From an uncultured Aquimarina sp. (GTDB lineage: Bacteria > Bacteroidota > Bacteroidia > Flavobacteriales > Flavobacteriaceae), in the NCBI RefSeq assembly GCF_947492405.1, contig NZ_CANLMP010000003.1, forward strand, positions 248,001 through 312,000: a DNA stretch of 64,000 bases, in the 5' to 3' direction. Positions 58,069 through 64,000 of the stretch are shown here, in pieces (position 1 is the first letter of the stretch; each line of letters starts with the position of its first letter). The notes under the pieces are model-generated. The model saw nothing but the letters and a program-made list of their open reading frames with translations, had not been told where the DNA came from and ran no database searches. The translations under genes were made by a program, and so were the position numbers.

Positions 58069-59511
58069 ATGAAAAAAGTAATTTTTAGTCTAGCAACTTT
58101 GTTAAGTGTGTCAGTGATGGTTGCACAATCGAATACAAGCAATGTTAGCCAAGCAGGTGATGATAACAGTACAGATGTTACTCAGATCGGGGATTCTAAT
58201 GCTTCAGTTACAATTCAGGAAGGTAATGCTAATACTGCAACTGCCATTCAGGGAAGTGATCTGTTTAACTCCAGAAATGGAATTGTGGAGCAAACTCAGA
58301 TTGGTGATAAGAATACTGCTTTTGTGCAGCATGAAGAAGATTCTAATGAAGTGTATCAAGATCAGGTAGGTGATGGGAACTCTGCCAGCGCAACACAGAA
58401 TCTTGCATTTTTTGGAGGTTTTAATTTTACAAGCCAATCTCAGGAAGGTGACGGAAATTCTGCAACAGTTTCTCAAGAAGGAAACGCAAATACGGCTTTC
58501 CAAATTCAGACAGGAGAAGCTAATTCGGCTACAACGTCTCAAGAAGGAGACTTTAACTTTAGCGGTATTTTGCAGGAAGGAGCTTTTAATACAGCAACAA
58601 TGGCTCAGGTTGGTGATTTTAACTCAGCAGAACAGTTTCAAGTAGGAGAAGCCAATTTAGCTACAGGTGAGCAGTGGGGTCAAGGAAACTCTACCCTTCA
58701 AGATCAACAAGGTGGTGGTAACTCTGCAACTTCTTTACAAGGAAGTAGTTTTTTCGATTCAAGAGGAGGTAATGTACAACAAATCCAGATAGGAGATGAG
58801 AATACAGCTTTTGCTAACCACGAAGAAGATAATAATGTTATTCTTCAAGGACAAGTAGGTGATGCTAACAATGCTTCTGCTGATCAAAATTTAGGATCAT
58901 TTGGAGGAGAAAACTTTGTGATCCAGACTCAGTTTGGAAGTGGTAACACTGCAGGAGCTTCTCAGAACGGAAGCAATAATATTGGTGATCAAAATCAGGT
59001 AGGAGATGAGAATTTAGCAAGTATTTCTCAGGATGGTGATGATAATATTGCTGTTCAGTCTCAGAGTGGTAACGGTAACTCAGCAGAGGCAATCCAAGGA
59101 AGTTTCTTTTTTGCATCCAGAGGAGGTAATATCCAACAAACTCAATCCGGAGAAGTTAATAGCGCTTTTGCACAGCACGAAGAAGATAATAATACGGTAG
59201 ATCAAGATCAGATAGGAAATGGTAATATCGCTTCTGCAACACAAAATTTACTAAGTTTTGGAGGAGAGAACTTAACGCTACAATTCCAATTTGGAGATGA
59301 AAATATTGCTACCTCTTCTCAAGAAGGAACTAGTAATATTAGTGATATCTTTCAATTTGGTGATTCAAACTTTGCGGAGGACACTCAGTTAGGAGTTGGT
59401 AATACTACTTTCGTTACGCAAGTGGGAGAGTCTCATAGTAGTATCATTTTACAAAACGGAACTGGTAACGCTGCTGTGGTAACACAGACTGGTTCTGGAG
59501 GAGAGCTTTAA
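58069..59511 (+). CDS. csgA: Giant CsgA-like curlin (major amyloid subunit)
   Basis: 480 aa against about 150 in E. coli. Signal peptide 1-19 (LSVSVMVAQ). The rest is curlin repeats of Q-x-G-x-x-N-x-A/S type (e.g. QEGDGNSATVSQEGNANTAF), the strand-loop-strand unit of the curli beta-solenoid. Three larger repeats are visible, each with a GSxFFxSRxG break, an HEED(S/N)N segment (58330, 58819, 59179) and an ATQNL/DQNL..FGG segment. Exported by Sec, then through CsgG to the surface, where it polymerises. First gene of the csg operon; a hairpin after it likely reduces transcription of the rest. Confidence 0.93.
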   Translation: MKKVIFSLATLLSVSVMVAQSNTSNVSQAGDDNSTDVTQIGDSNASVTIQEGNANTATAIQGSDLFNSRNGIVEQTQIGDKNTAFVQHEEDSNEVYQDQVGDGNSASATQNLAFFGGFNFTSQSQEGDGNSATVSQEGNANTAFQIQTGEANSATTSQEGDFNFSGILQEGAFNTATMAQVGDFNSAEQFQVGEANLATGEQWGQGNSTLQDQQGGGNSATSLQGSSFFDSRGGNVQQIQIGDENTAFANHEEDNNVILQGQVGDANNASADQNLGSFGGENFVIQTQFGSGNTAGASQNGSNNIGDQNQVGDENLASISQDGDDNIAVQSQSGNGNSAEAIQGSFFFASRGGNIQQTQSGEVNSAFAQHEEDNNTVDQDQIGNGNIASATQNLLSFGGENLTLQFQFGDENIATSSQEGTSNISDIFQFGDSNFAEDTQLGVGNTTFVTQVGESHSSIILQNGTGNAAVVTQTGSGGEL

Positions 59512-59534
59512 GAAATAATTTGAATTTATTTGAG

Positions 59535-59571
59535 AGAGTTACACTATCTTTAAGGTAGTGTAACTCTTTTA
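59535..59571 (+). terminator. Attenuating hairpin between csgA and csgB
   Basis: Arms AGAGTTACACTA (59535-59546) and TAGTGTAACTCT (59556-59567), extended inward by a U-G and more pairs, followed by TTTT. Only four T, so partial termination is plausible, giving more CsgA than the later gene products. Confidence 0.75.
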
Positions 59572-59593
59572 CTACTTTTAAAACCTTTTGTCA

Positions 59594-60115
59594 ATGAAAA
59601 AATTTATCAAACTTTGTGTTATTACTTCTATCTTATTGTTTTTTGGAAACACATATGCTCAAAACACTGAAAATCAGGAAGAATCATTGGTGGAAAGTGA
59701 AAGTCAGGAGCGATTTATTACATTAAATCAATTGCAAAATAACGCTGCAGTACAAGTTGCCAGAGAGACTATGACCGGTAATAATACCGTGTTTATTCAA
59801 CAGATCGGAACAGGTAATAAAGTACTTTCTAATATTACAGCACAATCGTCGGATATTCGTTTAAGTCAGAATGGAGAACAAAATTTGATCGATATAAACG
59901 AAACATCTAAAGAAATAGAGAAGTTTATTACTCAGAATGGTAATAATAATACCGTTACTGATTTTTCTTTTAATTCTGATATTTCAACTAGTTTAGAGCT
60001 CCTTCAGGAAGGAGATAACCTTTCTTTCGAGAAATTTGGGAGTAATGAGTTGTCTAAGAACTTAAAGTTTAAGATGACTGGAAACGCTCGAACAATTATT
60101 GTTAGAAGTTTTTAA
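59594..60115 (+). CDS. csgB: CsgB-like minor curlin (nucleator)
   Basis: 173 aa from the ATG at 59594; a TTG two codons earlier is unlikely. Signal peptide (LFFGNTYAQ). Only a few curlin-like units: NNTVFIQQIGTGNKV, IRLSQNGEQNLIDI, KFITQNGNNNTVTDF, LELLQEGDNLSF, with a basic end (MTGNARTIIVRSF). Position after csgA, fewer and less regular repeats and the basic C-terminus suggest the surface nucleator; identity by context, so moderate certainty. Confidence 0.75.
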   Translation: MKKFIKLCVITSILLFFGNTYAQNTENQEESLVESESQERFITLNQLQNNAAVQVARETMTGNNTVFIQQIGTGNKVLSNITAQSSDIRLSQNGEQNLIDINETSKEIEKFITQNGNNNTVTDFSFNSDISTSLELLQEGDNLSFEKFGSNELSKNLKFKMTGNARTIIVRSF

Positions 60116-60136
60116 TTAAGTTTATTCCGTTGCTTT

Positions 60137-60865
60137 ATGAATTTTAAGCTGATCATATTATTTCTTTTAATAGTTCAATTTTCAAATGGTCAGTTTACAA
60201 ATACAGATGTAATTGCTAAAATTAAAACAGAAAGCATTGATGATATCATTTCTGTAAGTGCTGAAGCTACAAATTCTACAGAAGTTTATAAAAGTCTAAA
60301 ATATACATTTTCAATTTTCAGAACTGACTTGGATAATAATGTTACGAAAAACAATCAAGAAGGTAGATTTACATTAGAGGCTAACGAGCAAAAGAATTTA
60401 GCCACTGTATCCGTAGGAGTTGATGAGACTGATAAAATTGTAATCCTTTTGTTGATTTATGAAGAAGAAACGATTGTAGGTAAAGATCGGATCGCTTTTA
60501 ATGAAGAAGCTAAAGCTAAGAAAAAGAAAAAAGAAGAAGAATATACTGAAGATGATGGTATAGAATTAAAAGGTATTGTTATCGAAGAAACAAAGACAAA
60601 ACCAGGGAAAGATTTTTACGAGTTCTTTTATAATTCATATACTCTTAACAGAATAAATGGTTCTAAAATAGTTGGGGTTTATGAAAAGCTTAGTTTTGGT
60701 AGAAGTACTATTATTCAGGTCAAAATAGAAGATAAAGTCATTCACGAATTTCTGGGGAAACCGGATATAGAATACCTGGAGCGAATGTCTAAATTTTCAA
60801 TACGCAGAGTGTATAAATATTTTAAAGATCTAAAAAAACAAAAGAGAGATATTTTTCAGTATTAA
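60137..60865 (+). CDS. csgE: CsgE curli secretion factor with an N-terminal CsgC/CsgH-like domain
   Basis: 242 aa, nearly twice E. coli CsgE. Signal peptide 1-18. Residues about 25-125 are a beta-rich domain whose end (QEGRFTLEANEQKNLATVS ... DKIVILLLIYEEE) matches the CsgC/CsgH pattern, the periplasmic inhibitor of amyloid formation. A K/E linker (128-148) follows. Residues about 150-242 are CsgE: GIVIEETKTKPGKDFYEFFYNSYT ... STIIQVKIEDKVIHEFLGKP. CsgE caps the periplasmic side of CsgG and brings CsgA to it. The fusion would put inhibitor and gatekeeper in one chain. Confidence 0.88.
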   Translation: MNFKLIILFLLIVQFSNGQFTNTDVIAKIKTESIDDIISVSAEATNSTEVYKSLKYTFSIFRTDLDNNVTKNNQEGRFTLEANEQKNLATVSVGVDETDKIVILLLIYEEETIVGKDRIAFNEEAKAKKKKKEEEYTEDDGIELKGIVIEETKTKPGKDFYEFFYNSYTLNRINGSKIVGVYEKLSFGRSTIIQVKIEDKVIHEFLGKPDIEYLERMSKFSIRRVYKYFKDLKKQKRDIFQY

Positions 60866-60883
60866 TTACTTATTCTAAAAATA

Positions 60884-61291
60884 ATGAAGTCAATCCTAAT
60901 AACTATTATACTTATTTTCTCGGCGTATCAATATAGCTTCGGGCAAGATTTAGTGTATAGACCCAAGAATCCTGCTTTTGGAGGTGATACATTTAATTAT
61001 CAATGGTTGTTAAGTTCTGCAGAAGCTCAGAACACATTTACAGATGATAATGATCCAAATTCAGATGATAGATCGGAACTGGAACGATTTACAGAAAGTC
61101 TTAATAATCAATTATTAAGTCAAATATCAAGAACTTTATTTAATGAACAATTCGGACAAGAAGGCCTTACAGAGGGAACCTTTAGTTTCGGAACATTGTT
61201 TATAGAGATTTTTCCGTCTGGAGAAGGTTTGGTGATTAATATTTTAGACACCAGTACAGGAGATCAATCTCAAGTAATAATTCCTAATTAA
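60884..61291 (+). CDS. csgF: CsgF curli assembly factor
   Basis: 135 aa. Signal peptide 1-20 (YQYSFGQ). The mature start DLVYRPKNPAFGGDTFNYQWLLSSAEAQN is the CsgF signature that inserts in the CsgG pore and forms its second constriction. The rest is a small C-terminal domain, LFIEIFPSGEGLVINILDTSTGDQSQVIIP. 18 bases after csgE and 6 bases before csgG. Confidence 0.93.
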   Translation: MKSILITIILIFSAYQYSFGQDLVYRPKNPAFGGDTFNYQWLLSSAEAQNTFTDDNDPNSDDRSELERFTESLNNQLLSQISRTLFNEQFGQEGLTEGTFSFGTLFIEIFPSGEGLVINILDTSTGDQSQVIIPN

Positions 61292-61297
61292 TTTTTA

Positions 61298-62773
61298 ATG
61301 CGTCATAAGTTTTATCAAGTAATTCTAGTAATTTCTTGTTCGATATTGCTATCTGGATGTGGTACTTATTTTAATCAACCCATCACGATAGAGCAAGCAC
61401 GAATCGGTGAAGATACCCGATTTACTAAAGCTCTAAGAGATTTTCCTCTTCCAATAGAACCTGTTGTAGTTGGTGTTTATAAATTCAGAGACCAAACCGG
61501 TCAGTATAAACCTACAGAGGCTGGTAGTACCTTTAGCACCGCTGTTACACAAGGGGCAACCACTATTTTAGTTAAAGCTTTAGAAGATTCTAAATGGTTT
61601 GTGCCTATTGAAAGAGAAAATCTAAGTAATCTTTTGAATGAGCGAAATATTATACGTTCGACTAGAAAAGAATATAGAAAAAATAAAAACTCAAATGAGC
61701 CTCAATTACCGCCGTTATTATATGCAGGTATCATTCTAGAAGGAGGAATCGTGTCATACGATTCTAATATTATAACAGGTGGGCTTGGCGCAAGATATTT
61801 TGGTATTGGTGGTTCTACTCAGTATAGACAAGATAGGATAACTGTTTATTTAAGAGCTGTATCTACATCAAGTGGTAAGATCTTGAAAACTGTATATGTG
61901 TCTAAAACTATATTATCACAAGCATTGGATGCAAGTTTCTTTAGATATGTGAAATTTAGTAGGTTGCTAGAAGCTGAAACTGGTTTTACTAAAAACGAAC
62001 CAGGACAAATTGCGGTTTCCGAAGCTATTGAAAAAGCAGTAGAAGCTTTAATAATAGAAGGGATAGAAGATAAACTATGGAATTCTAAAGCTGAACCCGA
62101 AAAAATAAATGCATTAATAACGGATTATAATGCAGAGAAAAATGAGGCACAAAACACAGGGCTTTACGAACGTTATTTTAAAGAAAGACGAGGAGAAAAG
62201 GCAGCTTTCGCTAATGGAGGATTGGCACTGATAAGTGGAGATTATAACAATGCAGATTTATCGTATTCAGCCAGGATAGGAGGGAAATGGTATTTTAATC
62301 CATATCTAAACGCTAATGCTAGTCTTAGTAAATTTCAGTTGAGAAATGAAGGTGCTTTTTCTGAAGGATTTAATGCTATAGATGTAAATGCAGAATTAAC
62401 GCTTTTACCATTCGAAAAATTGAGTCCTTTCTTTTTTGGAGGGATGGGAACCGTAAATAGTGATGATTTTGATAGAACTTTCTTTAAGTTCCAATATGGA
62501 GGAGGTATTGAATACTTAGTTTCTGAGCATGTTGGTATTTCCTTAAATGCAACACATAATTTGGTTCTTGGAGATAAGCTAGACAATGTTACACAAGGTA
62601 AAAGAGATGATCAGTATTTTAATTTTTCTCTAGGGCTAAACTGGTATTTTAAAAACCCATTAAAAATGGATAAAGAACTACGTAAACAAAAACGTAGAGA
62701 ACAAAAAGAACTCAGAAAGCTTAAAAAAAGAAATCAAAAAGTAATAGAAAATGGTGAAGTTCCAAAAGGATAA
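61298..62773 (+). CDS. csgG: CsgG curli export channel with C-terminal outer-membrane beta-barrel extension
   Basis: 491 aa against 277 in E. coli. Lipobox LSGC (Cys21). Residues about 35-285 are CsgG: PIEPVVVGVYKFRDQTGQYKP, STFSTAVTQGATTILVKALEDSKWFVPIERENLSNLLNERNIIR, LYAGIILEGGIVSYDSN. Nine such chains form the outer-membrane pore. Residues about 300-460 add an OmpA/OmpW-like barrel (ANGGLALISGDYNNADLSYSARIGGKWYFNPYLNANASL ... NFSLGLNWYF), then a very basic tail (KQKRREQKELRKLKKRNQK). The extension is absent from proteobacterial CsgG; whether it folds as its own barrel is inference. Confidence 0.92.
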   Translation: MRHKFYQVILVISCSILLSGCGTYFNQPITIEQARIGEDTRFTKALRDFPLPIEPVVVGVYKFRDQTGQYKPTEAGSTFSTAVTQGATTILVKALEDSKWFVPIERENLSNLLNERNIIRSTRKEYRKNKNSNEPQLPPLLYAGIILEGGIVSYDSNIITGGLGARYFGIGGSTQYRQDRITVYLRAVSTSSGKILKTVYVSKTILSQALDASFFRYVKFSRLLEAETGFTKNEPGQIAVSEAIEKAVEALIIEGIEDKLWNSKAEPEKINALITDYNAEKNEAQNTGLYERYFKERRGEKAAFANGGLALISGDYNNADLSYSARIGGKWYFNPYLNANASLSKFQLRNEGAFSEGFNAIDVNAELTLLPFEKLSPFFFGGMGTVNSDDFDRTFFKFQYGGGIEYLVSEHVGISLNATHNLVLGDKLDNVTQGKRDDQYFNFSLGLNWYFKNPLKMDKELRKQKRREQKELRKLKKRNQKVIENGEVPKG

Positions 62774-62780
62774 AAACCTG

Positions 62781-64000
62781 ATGAAAATGATAAAATATAT
62801 TACAAAAATAATAACGGTATTAACCGTGTTAACTATGACTTCCTGTAGTGAAGATACCATAGATTTAGAAGGTTTAGGTGCTGTGAGAGGAAGTGTAGTG
62901 GCTATCGGGACAAATGAGCCTTTAGAAAATGTAAAGATATCTACAAACCCTTCTTCAAGTACAGTTTTTACAGATGCAAATGGAGAATACCTAATTGAAA
63001 ATATTCCTTCCGGAGATTATTCGCTTTCTGCTCAGAGAGATGGGTTATTAGCTCAATTTGAAGCAATATCTGTCATCGCAGATAGAGAATTAGAAATAGT
63101 TTTCGAAATGGATATTGAAACTGCTGGCAACAGGCCTCCAGATGCAGCTGTTTTAGATACTCCTGCAGATAATTCGGTTGACGAGCCATTAGAGGTTGTG
63201 CTAGTATGGACAGGTAGTGATCCTGATGATGATTCACTTACATATACAGTTACTTTACGTAATGATGAAAATTCTGATGTGCTAGTTTTTGAGAATATTG
63301 CAGATACTACTTATACTTTAACGAACCTTTCTTATAAAGTTAAATATTTCTGGCAAGTAAGTAGTAGTGATGGAATAAATGACCCTGTTAATAGTAGTGC
63401 TTTTGCTTTTGAGACTATGAATCCTCCAAATAATCGAATTGTATATACAAGATCTGTTAATGGTAATAGTGTTATCTATTCTGCAAATGAACAAGGAGGA
63501 ACTGAAATTCAACTTACTTCAGAAACTAAAAATAGTTTCAGACCAAGACGTCATGTGGGAACTGGCAAAATTGCTTTTTTACAATCAGTTGGTTCGCAGA
63601 CACATTTATTCACAATGAATGAAGATGGTTCCCAAATAACACAAGTCACCTCTCAAATTTCTGTTGCTGGGTTTAACTTAGGAGAGGTTAATTTTTCTTG
63701 GTCTGATAATGGTTCTAAATTATTATTTCCTAATCAAGATAAACTGTATAGTATCAATGTAGGAGGAAGTGGTTTGAATCTGATATATCAAACAACTAAT
63801 GGAAACCTTATTTCAGAAGTAGATAAAAATGATAATAATGATATCCTAGTGCTTAAAACAAATAATCTAGATGGATATGAGGTAGAAATTTTTACTATTA
63901 ATATGTCAGGTACGATGTTAGAAACAGTATTATCAGGAACGACAGGAGCAGCAGGAAGTGTAAATCTTTCTGTAGATGGTACTAAGCTTTTATATTGTAG
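62781..64000 (+). CDS. Curli-operon lipoprotein with carboxypeptidase-like and beta-propeller domains (3' end outside window)
   Basis: At least 406 codons, open to the window edge. It starts 7 bases after the csgG stop; a second ATG lies two codons on. Lipobox TSC with Cys near residue 22 (TVLTMTSCSED). Then a carboxypeptidase-regulatory-like beta sandwich (VRGSVVAIGTNEPLENVKIST ... ANGEYLIENIPSGDYSLSAQ), an Fn3-like domain (about 115-215, LVWTGSDPDDDSLTYTVTL ... YKVKYFWQVSSSDG), and TolB/WD40-like propeller blades (RIVYTRSVNGNSVIYSANEQGG, HLFTMNEDGSQITQVT, LYSINVGGSGLNLIY). Its place suggests a surface lipoprotein working with curli; role unknown. Confidence 0.85.
   Translation, partial: MKMIKYITKIITVLTVLTMTSCSEDTIDLEGLGAVRGSVVAIGTNEPLENVKISTNPSSSTVFTDANGEYLIENIPSGDYSLSAQRDGLLAQFEAISVIADRELEIVFEMDIETAGNRPPDAAVLDTPADNSVDEPLEVVLVWTGSDPDDDSLTYTVTLRNDENSDVLVFENIADTTYTLTNLSYKVKYFWQVSSSDGINDPVNSSAFAFETMNPPNNRIVYTRSVNGNSVIYSANEQGGTEIQLTSETKNSFRPRRHVGTGKIAFLQSVGSQTHLFTMNEDGSQITQVTSQISVAGFNLGEVNFSWSDNGSKLLFPNQDKLYSINVGGSGLNLIYQTTNGNLISEVDKNDNNDILVLKTNNLDGYEVEIFTINMSGTMLETVLSGTTGAAGSVNLSVDGTKLLYC

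Noticed and set aside
59588..59593. TTG start for csgB
   Set aside because: ATG at 59594 directly begins the signal peptide.

Overview
The window is about 64 kb of AT-rich DNA from a member of the Bacteroidota, most likely a marine Flavobacteriaceae of the Aquimarina type (genus is inference). The signs are T9SS-type C-terminal sorting domains, TAnnTTTG-type -7 promoter boxes in place of sigma70 promoters, few Shine-Dalgarno sequences, a eukaryote-like GSII next to a GSIII glutamine synthetase, a csg (curli) operon, and very large secreted repeat proteins.

Layout. (1) 1-26.7 kb, plus strand: a cluster of large secreted surface proteins. Three are paralogues (1-2317, 7196-9565, 23468-26734). 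They share an N-terminal domain and repeated YadA-head-like modules but end in three different C-terminal domains: an S74/ICA chaperone, an unknown beta domain, and C1q. Between them lie two proteins sharing an HRNHL/dockerin-like C-terminal module (one with an Asp-box propeller), a fibrinogen/intelectin-like protein with six DUF5011 repeats and a T9SS tail, and a 2884-codon FG-GAP/HYR protein interrupted by one amber codon. (2) 27-45 kb, mostly minus strand: a probable genomic island of about 18.3 kb. It is bounded by a 25-nt imperfect direct repeat (18 nt exact) that overlaps the 3' end of a tRNA-Arg gene. It carries a tripartite RND efflux pump, an SDR, a decayed DoxX gene, an esterase, Ohr, an NmrA-like reductase, SnoaL-like and F420-reductase-like proteins, a five-GAF sigma54 activator and an AraC regulator. 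No integrase is visible. (3) 45.3-57.7 kb: core-type genes, namely tRNA-Arg, a DUF2007 protein, an SPFH protein, apt, a TonB-plug-like exported protein, an M57-type metalloprotease lipoprotein, a BlaI/BlaR1-like pair with three phased operators, a CaCA antiporter, and divergent GSII and GSIII genes. (4) 58-64 kb, plus strand: a curli operon. It has a giant CsgA, a CsgB-like protein, CsgE with a CsgC/CsgH-like N-terminal domain, CsgF, CsgG fused to a beta-barrel, and a lipoprotein that runs off the window.

How it fits together. Regions 1 and 4 build the cell surface: adhesins probably exported by Sec, some then by the type IX system, and amyloid fibres through CsgG. The island looks like an acquired stress/detoxification set with its own regulators. 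Region 3 covers nitrogen assimilation, purine salvage, ion transport and envelope-stress signalling.

All functional calls come from reading sequence motifs by eye. No database or structure search was run.
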